Shown piece after piece: positions 7,857 through 16,599 of a stretch of 36,921 bases of DNA (positions are counted from its first letter, which is position 1; each line of letters begins with the position of its first letter). The DNA is from Chloroflexota bacterium (GTDB lineage Bacteria > Chloroflexota > Anaerolineae > UBA4142 > SHND01), in assembly GCA_016209205.1 (NCBI GenBank), contig JACQWQ010000162.1:1-36921 (forward strand), written 5' to 3'. The notes under the pieces were generated by a model that searched no databases, was not told where the DNA came from, and saw only the letters and a program-made list of their open reading frames with translations. The position numbers and the translations under genes were made by a program.

Positions 7857-8291
7857 TTACTCGAGCGCCATGTCCCGTACGATGTCCGACTGCGCAATTA
7901 TGCCGAGCGGTTTGGCATGTTGCGCGCTGTCGAATTCGACGACGATCAACCGGTGAATTTTGCGCTCGGTCATGCGGCGGCTGGCTTCGGCGACCGTTTG
8001 ATCGGGCGTGATCGTATGCACCGTGTGCACCATCACGTGCTCGGCTTGCATTTCGCGCCAGTAATCTTCGTACGCGCGCAGCGCCACCAAATCGGTGCGC
8101 GTGAGAATGCCGACCAGAAATCCTTCCGCGTCCACGACAGGCAGCGCGCTCACGTCTTGCTGCGTCAAGAGACGCGCTACTTGCGGAATCGGCGTATCAA
8201 GCGTGCACGTTACCGCGCCGTGATGCATGACGTCGGCAACCGTTTTGTTTTGGCGCCCTTGCGTGCGGGCGTGTACGGTTTCGGTTTGCAT
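7857..8291 (-). CDS. Tandem CBS-domain protein
   Basis: About 144 residues making two CBS motifs (one Bateman module): VADVMHHGAVTCTLDTPIPQVARLL...VSALPVVDAEGFLVGILTRTDL, then EHVMVHTVHTITPDQTVAEASRRMTE...LIVVE...LGIIAQSDIVRDM. Such stand-alone pairs bind adenine nucleotides and act as energy or ligand sensors. The start is set at the ATG at 8291 because AAAGGAG lies 8 nt before it; the ATG at 8297 would leave only 2 nt. No partner domain is fused, so the target is unknown. Confidence 0.9.
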   Translation of the reverse strand: MQTETVHARTQGRQNKTVADVMHHGAVTCTLDTPIPQVARLLTQQDVSALPVVDAEGFLVGILTRTDLVALRAYEDYWREMQAEHVMVHTVHTITPDQTVAEASRRMTERKIHRLIVVEFDSAQHAKPLGIIAQSDIVRDMALE

Positions 8292-8324
8292 GGTCATCAC
8301 TCCTTTCGACGGAATCAAAACGTT

Positions 8325-8462
8325 AGTGCCTCTCCACTGAAATCTTTGCGCAAAAAGGAAAGATTCTCCAACCGCGAATCGCCACGAATCGGCGCGAATC
8401 AGATCTCAAAAATTAGCGAAGATTCGTCGCGCGAAGTTCGCGCAAAGATTCGCGGTTTCCTT
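8325..8462. repeat. Dispersed inverted-repeat element, copy 1 (CCGCGAATCG family)
   Basis: Shares with 27527-27665 the ordered pieces TCCACTGAAATC, TGCGCAAAA, CCGCGAATCG, CGAATCGGCGCGAAT and, at the far end, GATTCGCGGTTTCC. CCGCGAATC and GATTCGCGG form inverted arms. The element overlaps the 3' end of the DinB gene. Confidence 0.7.
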
Positions 8463-9031
8463 CGCGCGCGTTGTGCTTGCGCGACGACGTTTTGAATTTG
8501 CCCCAAATGCGCATCGTCGTGCATCAATCCCGCCACAAAACGCGAAAGGCAATCGTGCGTAATGCCCGGATTCGGTTCGTACGTGTTTTCCAAATGCGGC
8601 AATTGGGGCCACACGTCCAGCGTTGCCAAACGCATCCGCCGCGATTCTTGCAAACGCGCGCGACACTGCGCGATCATCGTCACCGTTTCCCACGCGACTT
8701 CGTAGCGCGAACGCCCGTGCCATTCGACGCCGCGCGCCAGCTCCGCCGCGAGAAACGCGGATTCTTCCGCCGACGCGGTGGTATGCACGATGACATGTCC
8801 GAGCGTCCACGCCAAACTCACATCGTCCGGATTTTCCGCGTACGTGTCTTCGGCGTTGGGATCGTCCGGCACAAACGACACATCGGCGTCGTCACAATCC
8901 GCAATCAATTCCAACATCCGGTCAACCATTTCATTCGTCAATCTTGGGAAAGCGCTCGGCGAAATGTTTTCGCGTTCGACAAATTGTTTGACAGACAATT
9001 GTCCCGTGTGGATCAGAGAAAAATCGAGCAT
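8399..9031 (-). CDS. DinB/YfiT-like four-helix-bundle protein
   Basis: The DinB superfamily folds as a metal-binding four-helix bundle; many members are thiol-dependent transferases or remain uncharacterised. Histidines fall in the typical places: WTLGHVIVHTT in the first half and HDDAHLGQIQNVV in the second. About 188 residues match the family; the last 20 (RKPRIFARTSRDESSLIFEI) are encoded by the inverted-repeat element 8325-8462 and look like a read-through tail added by repeat insertion. It lies 6 bp from the DUF4058 gene upstream, so the two are probably co-transcribed. Confidence 0.75.
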   Translation of the reverse strand: MLDFSLIHTGQLSVKQFVERENISPSAFPRLTNEMVDRMLELIADCDDADVSFVPDDPNAEDTYAENPDDVSLAWTLGHVIVHTTASAEESAFLAAELARGVEWHGRSRYEVAWETVTMIAQCRARLQESRRMRLATLDVWPQLPHLENTYEPNPGITHDCLSRFVAGLMHDDAHLGQIQNVVAQAQRARRKPRIFARTSRDESSLIFEI

Positions 9032-9037
9032 GTGCGT

Positions 9038-9808
9038 CTACGTCGTGCCTTGCTTCAAAAGATCGTTCGCCCATGCAACGTCAGCATCGCGCAACGGCGG
9101 GACCGGCCGCTCGGCATAATTGATAACCAAATCATAGCCCGCGCGTTCATACACCCCCGCGAGCACCTGATGCAAATTCACAAGCGGCTCTTGGTCATCG
9201 GGCAGCAAGGGCAAGGAAAAAATCGGAATGGGCTGCGGCACATTGAACGGATACAGTTTGAGACGCGCGGGGTGTGCGCGATGCCGAACCAGGATGCGAT
9301 AGTCTGCATTCTTGGCGGCTTCTGCGTAGGGCATTGGAGGACCCGCGCGCAGCAAATCAATTTCAACTAGACTCACGGCGGTATCAAAAAACTCTTGGCG
9401 CTTGGCAAGATATTCCTCGCGATCGTGTCCACGCTGCTTGTTAGCATGAGAAAGAATCTCGATAACGGTTACGATCTCGCCGGAGGGCACCAAGCGAACA
9501 ATGAGGTAACTTTCCTCCAACGGTTCGTCGCGTAAAACAACTTCGAGGTACGGCGACTCTTGTAACGTGGGCGCTTCCGCAACCGCAGCGCCTCCGCGTT
9601 CAATGACCAGCACATCCGGATAACGCGTCGCCGGGCGCGGCTCGTCGGGAATCGTCACGTAGGTGTGTAATTCAACATCCACAAAATAACGCGGCCGTAA
9701 ACGCGGTCCCAATTCGTCAGCCAAGGCGACAATCAAGCGCTGATGTACGCTGTGCCAAATCAGCGGATTTTCCAACCACGGATTCATCCCCGGAAATGGA
9801 TATGTCAT
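9038..9808 (-). CDS. DUF4058 family protein
   Basis: 256 residues with the family's hallmark start MTYPFPGMNPWLE and later the segments YPDVLVIER, EIVTVIEILSHANK, LVEIDLLR and a C-terminal DADVAWANDLL. Function is unknown. The order acidic residue in PDV, glutamate in VIEI, lysine in the ANK segment and LVEID looks like a PD-(D/E)xK-type core, but that is my inference. This is the divergent copy of four in the window; the other three are in tandem at 31880-34370. Confidence 0.85.
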   Translation of the reverse strand: MTYPFPGMNPWLENPLIWHSVHQRLIVALADELGPRLRPRYFVDVELHTYVTIPDEPRPATRYPDVLVIERGGAAVAEAPTLQESPYLEVVLRDEPLEESYLIVRLVPSGEIVTVIEILSHANKQRGHDREEYLAKRQEFFDTAVSLVEIDLLRAGPPMPYAEAAKNADYRILVRHRAHPARLKLYPFNVPQPIPIFSLPLLPDDQEPLVNLHQVLAGVYERAGYDLVINYAERPVPPLRDADVAWANDLLKQGTT

Positions 9809-10869
9809 CCCGCACCTACTTTCATTACGCGCCGCACGCCCAGTCTCCAGTCTCTATACGCGCACAAGGCGCTATACTACTACGGATCTCCCCGCGCGCA
9901 TTGCCAACAACAACGCGTCTTGGTCCACCGGCAAGCGGTGCACGCGCACGCCGCACGCATTATAAATCGCGTTCGTGATCGCGGGCGTCGTGGGAATCGA
10001 AGAAATTTCGCCGACGCCTTTTGCGCCGTACGGTCCCGACGAAATTTCGTCTTCGACAAGGAACGAAACGATTTCAGGCGTGTGCTTGATACTGGGCATT
10101 TTATACTTGGCGAGAAGGTCTGTCCATACCCTGCCCCTTTCGACAATGAATTCTTCGGTCAGCGCGTTGCCGAGGCACATGATGATACCACCTTCGACCT
10201 GTCCTTGCAGCGCGAGCGGATTGAGCGCGCGCCCAATGTCTGTCGCCGTCACGATTTTCAAAACGTGCACCTCGCCCGTGTCCGTATTCAATTCAATCAA
10301 CGCGGCTTGCGCGGCGTACGAGAAACCAAAGTGCATGTCGCCTTCCACGCCGAGCGGTTGGGTTTCGGGCGCGACATATTCGTGCAAATAACGCGTGGGG
10401 CGATTTTCCTCGCGTGCTTTTTTCACCAATTCCGCGAATTCGATCCGCTGCCCATTGCGCGCAAAAGCACCGTGCTTTGGTGCTTCCACGTAACCATCTT
10501 TGAAGATTAATTCTTCCGGCGCAGCGTCGAGATATTCGCTCGCGGTCTCTGCCAAAATTTCGCGCATCCCTTTCGCCGCGTAACGCGCCGCGTTCCCCGT
10601 CACAAAGGTTTGACGCGACGCGGTCGTCGGTCCCCCGTCAGGCGTCAAATCGGTATCGCTCAATAGTACGCGCACGCGTTCGTACGGCAAACCCAATTCT
10701 TCCGCCGTAATCATCGCTAAAATCGTCGGCAAGCCCTGTCCGATTTCCGCCGCGCTCGTACGCACTTGAGCCGTTCCATCTTCAAACACTTCGACCTCTG
10801 CCGCGCTCTGGTCCGCCGCGCCGCCGCCGAGTCCGGTGTTTTTGAAAGCCGCCGCGAAACCCCAAGCTT

Positions 10870-10941
10870 GGATGTTGGATGTTGGATGTTGGATGGCGCG
10901 TCTTTTCCAACTTCTAACTTCCAACTTCTAACTTCCAATTC
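10870..10941. repeat. Heptad array breaking the Mo-subunit reading frame
   Basis: Plus-strand units GGATGTT (three copies and a variant), then a short spacer and CCAACTT, CTAACTT, CCAACTT, CTAACTT, CCAATTC. The two halves are partly inverted relative to each other. The reading frame of the molybdenum hydroxylase changes exactly here. Confidence 0.9.
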
Positions 10942-12202
10942 CACCAACCGAATACACTCTAGCAGTCCTGCGCTTTCGCGTACGATTTGTCCCGTGCTCG
11001 TCGTGCGGCCGATGGTCAACGCGTTTTTGCGGCGCAGTTCAAAGGGGTCAATGTTCAACTTGGGCGCGAGTTCGTCCATGTTCGATTCGACGGCAAAACA
11101 GGATTGTGTGACGCCGAAACCGCGAAACGCGCCCGCGGGCGGATTGTTAGTGTACATCGCGTAGCAATCAATTTTCACATTCGGAATGTTGTACGGACCC
11201 GCCGCGTGGGTCGCCGCGCGCGTCATCACTTTGTCGCCGAGCGAGGCGTACGCGCCCGAATCGCCGTAAATGGTTGCTTGCGACGCGATGAGCGTGCCGT
11301 CTCGTTTCGCGCCCGTTTTCACGCGAATGATCGTCGCGTGACGTTTCGGATGAAACAGCAAACTCTCGTGACGCGAGTACAACATTTTCACCGGACGCCC
11401 CGTCGCTTTTGCCAACAACGCGACGTGAATTTGCGCGGCAATGTCTTCTTTACCGCCAAAGCCGCCGCCGATGAGCGCGCCGCGCACGCGCACTTGCGCT
11501 TCGGGCACATCCAACGCCGCCGCGATTTGACGACGGTCCTCGTACGGAATTTGCGAGCCGACGATGACTTCGATACGTCCGTTTTCCAACACGCGCCCGA
11601 TAGAACATTCGGGTTCGAGAAACGCGTGTTCGTAAAACGGCGAATGATATTCATTTTCGACGATCACGTCCGCTTCGGCGAAACCTTTTTCCACATCGCC
11701 CTTTTCGACGTGAATGTGTTTCAGCAAATTGCCGTGCCCCGCGCCATCGTTCACAATAATCGTTTCGGGGTTCAACGCATCCACGGGATCGTCCACGACG
11801 GGCAGTTCCGCGTACTCGACGCTAATCAAATCCAACGCGCGCTGCGCGATTTCGCGCGTATCCGCCGCCACAAGTGCAACCGCGTCGCCTTGATACCGCA
11901 CCTTGTCGTAACACAACACAGGCCAGTCATTGAAAATCAAGCCGTGATTCTTGGACCCCGGCACATCCGCGTGCGTCAACACCGCGTGCACGCCGGGCAG
12001 TGCTTGGGCTTTTGACGTCTCAATGTTCAAAATTTTCGCGTGCGGATATTTTGCGCGCAGCGTCGCGCCCCACAGCATTTCGGGAAACGCATAATCGTCC
12101 GTGTATTTCGCCGCGCCCGTCACTTTGGCAACCGCATCCTGACGCGGCAAGGGTTTGCCAATCACATTCAAGGGCGTTTTCGTTTTCGGCAAGTTTGGAA
12201 TT

Positions 12203-12244
12203 CCCTCATTTCCCTCTCTGCCCTCTCTGCCCTCTCTGCCCTGA
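12203..12244. repeat. Nonamer iterons CCCTCTCTG inside the hydroxylase gene
   Basis: Three perfect and about one degenerate 9-bp units. Being a multiple of three they keep frame and encode GREGREGREGNEG between the 2Fe-2S and Mo-binding domains. Confidence 0.9.
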
Positions 12245-12449
12245 ATTTCCTTTGCCGCCGACTTGATCGCGTTCATGATCGAAACATAACAGCCGCAGCG
12301 ACAAAATGTATCTTTGAGCGCGACCTTGATGTCCTCGTCCGTTGGGTTCGGATTGTGATCGAGCAAATCTTTGCTCTGCATCAAAACGCCCGGCGTGCAG
12401 AATCCGCATTGCACCGCGCCTTGTTGAATGAATTGGGATTGTAATGGAT

Positions 12450-12522
12450 GTAGGGGCGCACCCTCGTGGTCGCCCGCCGCGTGGTCGCCCAATTCAGGGC
12501 GGGGACGAGCCACCGCCCCTAC
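12450..12522. repeat. 73-bp palindromic GTAGGGGCG element inside the 2Fe-2S coding region
   Basis: Begins GTAGGGGCG and ends with its reverse complement CGCCCCTAC, with GC-rich internal sequence containing GTGGTCGCCC twice. It lies in-frame where the family normally runs TIEGLA...LHPLQ. A shorter member of the same end sequence lies at 30354-30381. Confidence 0.85.
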
Positions 12523-12810
12523 GCGGTCGTCTTCTCTCCCATCCGTCCACGTGCCCGCCAAACCTTCAATCGTCAACACCGACGCGCCCTGCGCTTTCAG
12601 CGCGGGATAAATGCACGAGTCCACCGACATGCCATTGACGAGCACAGTACATGCGCCGCATTCCGCTTCATCGCAGCCGATTTTGGTGCCGGTCAAACCG
12701 AGTCTATAGCGCAGCACCGACGCGAGATATTCGTTCGATTCGATTTCCACCGCAACCGGTTTGCCGTTGACCGACATGTTCAACATCGGCATGGTTCAAT
12801 CTCCAATTCA

Positions 12811-12959
12811 AGGTAAACAGGTAGACAAGAAAACAAGTAGACCCGCTACCTGTTTCCCTGTTTCCCTGTTTCCCCGTCTCCCTACTTACCTGTTTCCCTG
12901 TTTCCCTGTTTCCCTGTTTCCCTACTTACCTGTTTCCCTCTTTCCCTGCTTCCTTGTCT
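12811..12959. repeat. Octamer iterons CCCTGTTT with an opposed block
   Basis: Fourteen 8-bp units (ACCTGTTT, CCCTGTTT, CCCTACTT) run from 12848 to 12959; opposed units (AGGTAAAC, AGGTAGAC, AAGTAGAC) occupy 12811-12842. They fill the gap between the FAD subunit and the 2Fe-2S/Mo subunit. A decayed second copy lies at 16446-16540. Confidence 0.85.
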
Positions 12960-12963
12960 CCCC

Positions 12964-13947
12964 TTACACCACCGCGCGTTCCATCGCCGCGCGCAGTGTT
13001 TGTTTCAGCAGCGTCGGCAGCAATTCAAAACGATATTCTTTCGTCGCGCGGTGCGCAGAGGTGCGCGGCTGCGCTTCGTTCACCAAAATTTGCGCGGCTT
13101 GTTGTAACACCGTGTCGTCCAAAATTTTCCCGCGCAAGAATCCTTCCGTCCGTTTCGCGCGAAACGGAATCGGTGCGACCGGACCCGCGCTAATCGCGAC
13201 ATGCTCCAGTCTCCGGTCTCTAGTCTCCACTCTCACCGCCATACCGAGAATCGGCAGCGCCACGCCTTGCGGACGCATCACGCGCGCGAACGCGCTGCCC
13301 TCCCCCGCGCCCAGCGGACGAAAGCGGATCGCCGTAATCAATTCGCGCGTCGAATCCACCGCGCTCTTTCCCGGACCTTTGAACAATGTCGAAAGCGCAT
13401 ACCACTGATTACTGACCACTGATGACTGATTACTGACCACTGATGACTGGTTACTGACCACTGATGACTGGTTACTGACCACTGATAACTGATAACTGCT
13501 TACTTCTACCTCCGCGTCCATCGCCATCAACGCGACGGTGCCATCCGCGGCGGGTAGCGCGTGCGCGATATTGCCGCACAACGTCGCCACATTCCGCACT
13601 TGCGGTCCGCCGATCACCGCGCACGCTTCGGCGAGCGCGGTCGCGCGTTTTCGAATCAAACGCGACTCGACGATTTGCGTGTGCGTGACGCCGCAGCCAA
13701 TGACGATCCATTCGCTTTGCTCAGGACAAGCTCCATCTTGTTTGTGAATTTGATTTGCGCCCGCGATGCGCGTCACGTCCACCAGCGCGTCGTAATGGGG
13801 GCGCTCCCCGGCATAGTATTCCGCCTGCGCGTCCACCAACAAATCGGTGCCGCCCGCGACCACGCGCGCGCGTCCGTCATATTGCGCCAAAAGTTCCAGC
13901 GCTTCATTCACCGTCATCGGCAAATGATAATGGTCAAAAAATTTCAT
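12964..13947 (-). CDS. Molybdenum hydroxylase FAD-binding subunit (CoxM/XdhB/YgfM-like)
   Basis: FAD domain that passes electrons from the 2Fe-2S clusters to the final acceptor. Visible: KFFDHYHLPMTVNEALELLAQY at the start, the FAD pyrophosphate loop VVAGGTDLLVD, IGGPQVRNVATLCGNIAHALPAADG, and the C-terminal CODH FAD domain (RMxRPQGVALPILG, SAGPVAPIPFRA). The start is the ATG at 13947. The coding sequence carries 13 heptads (13404-13494) giving a SVVSNQS-type repeat of about 30 residues in frame after EVEVSS, GTCTCCA heptads near 13203-13237, and a short QDGACPEQSE insert. The frame stays open, so a working protein with surface insertions is possible. It precedes the fused 2Fe-2S/Mo gene. Confidence 0.85.
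   Translation of the reverse strand: MKFFDHYHLPMTVNEALELLAQYDGRARVVAGGTDLLVDAQAEYYAGERPHYDALVDVTRIAGANQIHKQDGACPEQSEWIVIGCGVTHTQIVESRLIRKRATALAEACAVIGGPQVRNVATLCGNIAHALPAADGTVALMAMDAEVEVSSYQLSVVSNQSSVVSNQSSVVSNQSSVVSNQWYALSTLFKGPGKSAVDSTRELITAIRFRPLGAGEGSAFARVMRPQGVALPILGMAVRVETRDRRLEHVAISAGPVAPIPFRAKRTEGFLRGKILDDTVLQQAAQILVNEAQPRTSAHRATKEYRFELLPTLLKQTLRAAMERAVV
13404..13494. repeat. Thirteen ACTGATx/ACTGACC heptads inside the FAD-subunit gene
   Basis: Perfect 7-bp register: ACTGATT, ACTGACC, ACTGATG, ACTGGTT and so on, with a 21-bp higher-order period. The reading frame through it is open and repeats SVVSNQS. The same heptad family recurs at 19240-19288. Confidence 0.9.
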
Positions 13948-14172
13948 CTTGAGAAAACGCCCTCTGCAGCGGAGCAAAACTCTTGCGCGGGCAGTGCTTC
14001 GCTCGGCGACGCGAGATTGTGGAAACGGATCAATGGCACTTTTCGAGCGGGGATGCCCGACGCCGATGCAGTGTTCCCAACTGCAACGACCATTGATCGA
14101 AGTAGGATTATTTTAACACAGATGAGCAAGTTGAATCATTTCGCGAATCGCATATCGCGTATCGCTCGTCGC
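13948..14172 (-). promoter_or_regulatory. Leader of the molybdenum hydroxylase genes with a candidate extended -10
   Basis: This is the left part of a 313-bp gene-free stretch. On the minus strand TGTTAAAAT (14110-14118) reads as an extended -10 (TG-N-TAAAAT); no good -35 is visible. It would give an untranslated leader of about 155 nt before the ATG at 13947. I find no known riboswitch in that leader, and no clear coding potential. Confidence 0.35.
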
Positions 14173-14256
14173 CAATCACCCAATCACCCAATCACCCCAT
14201 CACTCTATCTCTCCCTCTCTCCATCCAACCTCCAACTTCCAACCTCCAACCTCCAA
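14173..14256. repeat. CAATCACC octads followed by CCTCCAA heptads
   Basis: Seven 8-bp units (CAATCACC decaying to CCCTCTCT) pass directly into four 7-bp units (CCTCCAA, CTTCCAA), ending at the permease stop codon. The period switches from 8 to 7 without a gap. Confidence 0.8.
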
Positions 14257-14260
14257 CTCC

Positions 14261-15235
14261 CTACACCAACCCCTGTTCGCCGCGCACGTACGGCAGACCC
14301 AACGCGGCAGGCGCGCCGAGACGCTTGCGAATCGCCGCGCGCGAGCCGATGATGAGCACGATGATGGTCAGCGCGTACGGCAGCATTTCCAAAAAGAATT
14401 GCAAATTGCGGTCGTAGAAGAACGGGTTCGCAATCCCAAACACATCTTGGACCCCTTGCACGTCGAGCGTAAAGCGCCGCAGGGAGCCAAACAAGTACGA
14501 ACCGATTGCCGCGCGCACCGGGTCCCACTGCGCGAAAATGACCAACCCGATCGCAATCCAGCCGTACCCCGAAGTGGTGAATTCACTGAACCAGCCCGGC
14601 GTAATCGAAAGCGTAATCGCGCCGCCCGCGAGGCCCGCGAGAATTCCGCCCAAAAGCACATAAAAATAGCGCAGCGCGTACACGTCAATGCCCAACGAAT
14701 CCGCCGCCGCCGGATACTCGCCGATGGCGCGCAAGTGCAAGCCGCCGCGCATGCGATAAACGTAAAACCATACCACGGGAATCAACGCAAAGCCGACATA
14801 CACGAGCACGCTTTTGTTGTCAAACAAGATCGGACCCACAAAAGGAATTTGTGAAAGCAGCGGAATGCTAAAGGTCGGGATGGTCGGAACATTTCGGGCG
14901 CTTGCCAGACCTTCGCCCAACACGAGCGAAAGCCCTGTGCCCAAAAAGGTCAGCGCCAAACCACTGACGACTTGGTCCGCGCGCAACGAAATCACGACGA
15001 ATGCGTGCAAGAGACTCAAAAAGCCGCCTGCCAACATCCCGACGAGCAGCCCGAGCCATGGGTCGCCTGTCGCCGCGGCGGCGCCGTACGCCGCGACCGC
15101 GCCCATCAGCATCATCCCTTCGACGCCCAAATTCAGCACCCCCGCGCGTTCGGCAAACAATTCGCCCATCGTCGCAAACAACAACGCGGTGCCGTTGCCA
15201 ATCCCGGCAGAGAGAACGTTGGTCCAGAAATTCAT
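14261..15235 (-). CDS. Nucleoside/BMP-type ABC transporter permease (NupQ/YufQ-like)
   Basis: Integral membrane permease of 324 residues, BPD_transp_2 family. The N-terminus TALLFATMGELFAERAGVLNLGVEGMMLMGAV is the family signature, and FxxxGGxxAGLAGG occurs near residue 200. Eight to ten hydrophobic segments are visible. Together with the other permease, a double ATPase and a BMP lipoprotein it should import nucleosides or nucleobases. It lies 67 bp after the partner permease, separated by a perfect 20-bp inverted repeat, and upstream of the molybdenum hydroxylase genes, which fits uptake and oxidation of purines. Confidence 0.9.
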   Translation of the reverse strand: MNFWTNVLSAGIGNGTALLFATMGELFAERAGVLNLGVEGMMLMGAVAAYGAAAATGDPWLGLLVGMLAGGFLSLLHAFVVISLRADQVVSGLALTFLGTGLSLVLGEGLASARNVPTIPTFSIPLLSQIPFVGPILFDNKSVLVYVGFALIPVVWFYVYRMRGGLHLRAIGEYPAAADSLGIDVYALRYFYVLLGGILAGLAGGAITLSITPGWFSEFTTSGYGWIAIGLVIFAQWDPVRAAIGSYLFGSLRRFTLDVQGVQDVFGIANPFFYDRNLQFFLEMLPYALTIIVLIIGSRAAIRKRLGAPAALGLPYVRGEQGLV

Positions 15236-15240
15236 GTTCG

Positions 15241-15292
15241 TTGACGTTTCACGTTTGACGTATCACGTCGTTCGTCAAACGTGAAACGTCAA
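15241..15292. repeat. Perfect 20-bp inverted repeat between the two permease genes
   Basis: Arms at 15241-15260 (TTGACGTTTCACGTTTGACG) and 15273-15292 are exact reverse complements with a 12-nt loop. The arms themselves parse as heptads (GACGTTT, CACGTTT, GACGTAT). There is no T-run, so an mRNA-stabilising or attenuating hairpin is more likely than a terminator. Confidence 0.9.
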
Positions 15293-15302
15293 GAGCGGTA
15301 CA

Positions 15303-16433
15303 TTATGCCTTGATGCGTTCAAGCTTGATGCTGTAATGATTCAACACTTCACTGCTGATTAACGTAAACAGCAAAATGCCTTGCAGCATACGCGCAATGC
15401 CGCTCGGTTGAATTTCGCGACTGCCGATGAGGAGTCCCCCGAAAATGATTGCGACGGGAATGACCGCCCATGGATTCAATTTAGCGAGCCACGCAACAAT
15501 GATCGCGGTGAAACCATAACCGGGGGATATGCGGTCTTGGAGACGATGCACCACGCCCGACACTTCGGACATGCCCGCCAAACCCGCCAGTCCACCGGAA
15601 AGCATAAAGACCATGATCGTCATCAGCGCAATGTTCACGCCTGCGTACTGCGCCGCGTTCGGGTTGTCGCCGATGAGCCGAATCTCGTACCCGAAACGCG
15701 TGCGCTCGAGCAAATACCACACGCCAACCACGGCGAGGATCGCAAATACAAAACCGAGATGAATCGTCAAACCGGAAAGGTCCTTGACAAGCGCGGCATA
15801 ATCTGTAAGACGCGGCAGCCACGCCGCGCGTGGAAACGTGGGCGTGAGCTGAAAACCGCGTTCGCTCCATGGACCAAAGACCCAGTACGCGACCCACAGG
15901 AGCGAAATGTAATTGAGCATGAGCGTCGAGATGATTTCGTTGACGTTAAAACGCGCTTTGAGCAGCCCGGGAATAAAACCCCACACCGCGCCAAAGAAAA
16001 AACCCGACAGCACCATCAACGGAATAAACAGCCACGCCGACGCATCACTGCCCAACACTCCTTCGACGATCAAGGTGGCGCCCCATGCGCCGAGATAAAA
16101 TTGCCCTTCCGCGCCGATGTTCCACAAGCGCATCCGAAACGCGAGCAGACACGCCAGCCCGGTCAAAATCAACGGCGTCGCTTTGACGAGGGTATCGGAA
16201 AAAACGCCAACGCTTCCAAACGCGGCGCGATAAATTGCGCGGAACGATTGCAGTGGATCGCCGCCGACGTACCAAAGAATGAGCGCGGTTGCGACCAACG
16301 CGGTCAAAATCGAACCGATGGTCGTTGCCCAGGGCAGCCAGTTGGGCGTTTCCAAACGCGGCTCAAGTTTCAAACGGATGGGCAAGCGGAACGTCCGCGC
16401 TTGGGGCGCGGGGGTTTGTATCGTCTGGGCCAT
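15303..16433 (-). CDS. Nucleoside/BMP-type ABC transporter permease (NupP/YufP-like)
   Basis: Membrane permease of about 376 residues with a long hydrophilic N-terminus before the first membrane segment (WLPWATTIGSILTALVATALILWYVG). Family marks: FSDTLVKATPLILTGLACLLAFRMRLWNIGAEGQFYLGAWGA and, later, GYGFTAIIVAWLAKLNPWAVIPVAIIFGGLLIGS. It is the partner of the permease at 14261-15235. The ATG at 16433 was chosen over a TTG at 16451; neither has a convincing Shine-Dalgarno. The matching ATPase and binding protein lie 12 kb upstream rather than adjacent. Confidence 0.9.
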   Translation of the reverse strand: MAQTIQTPAPQARTFRLPIRLKLEPRLETPNWLPWATTIGSILTALVATALILWYVGGDPLQSFRAIYRAAFGSVGVFSDTLVKATPLILTGLACLLAFRMRLWNIGAEGQFYLGAWGATLIVEGVLGSDASAWLFIPLMVLSGFFFGAVWGFIPGLLKARFNVNEIISTLMLNYISLLWVAYWVFGPWSERGFQLTPTFPRAAWLPRLTDYAALVKDLSGLTIHLGFVFAILAVVGVWYLLERTRFGYEIRLIGDNPNAAQYAGVNIALMTIMVFMLSGGLAGLAGMSEVSGVVHRLQDRISPGYGFTAIIVAWLAKLNPWAVIPVAIIFGGLLIGSREIQPSGIARMLQGILLFTLISSEVLNHYSIKLERIKA

Positions 16434-16445
16434 AGCAGAATGTGT

Positions 16446-16540
16446 AGCCAAGTAGACAGGTAAACAAAAAGTCTCAGTAGATCCCGAAAGTTGTCATTCT
16501 GATCCCCGTTTCCCTGCCTACCTGTATCCCTGTTTCCTTG
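16446..16540. repeat. Decayed octamer iterons, second copy of the CCCTGTTT family
   Basis: Opposed units (AAGTAGAC, AGGTAAAC) on the left and CCCTGCCT, ACCTGTAT, CCCTGTTT on the right, with about 40 bp between them. The layout is the same as at 12811-12959. Confidence 0.7.
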
Positions 16541-16599
16541 TGGAATTCATCCACAGATATTTTGGAATGCGCGCAGTCGTGCTGTGAGCGTGCCGACCT

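Larger units (their letters stand above)
9872..12792 (-). pseudogene. Molybdenum hydroxylase, fused 2Fe-2S plus Mo-binding subunits (XdhD/YgfN-like), frameshifted
   Basis: Xanthine dehydrogenase-family enzyme. The N-terminal ferredoxin domain has cysteines C40, C45, C48 and C60; the second cluster domain has CGFC (129-132) and CRC (164-166). A GRE-rich linker from 9-bp iterons follows, then the Mo-binding domain: GGGFGGKED, AFRGFG, QIPYEDRR, and near the end GAKGVGE with the expected catalytic glutamate. The frame from 12792 is open to 10717, but homology leaves it at the heptad array 10870-10941 and resumes in another frame (WGFAAAFKNTG to the stop at 9872). Gain of one 7-bp unit or loss of two would restore one frame. 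A 73-bp palindrome also adds about 30 residues near residues 81-113. The FAD subunit is encoded just upstream. Confidence 0.85.

Noticed and set aside
13404-13494. Possible CRISPR-like array
   Set aside because: The units are 7 bp with no unique spacers; the pattern is simple tandem iteration within a gene.
13948-14110. Molybdenum-cofactor riboswitch in the leader of the hydroxylase genes
   Set aside because: The leader length would allow one, but I could not recognise the conserved sequence elements by eye.
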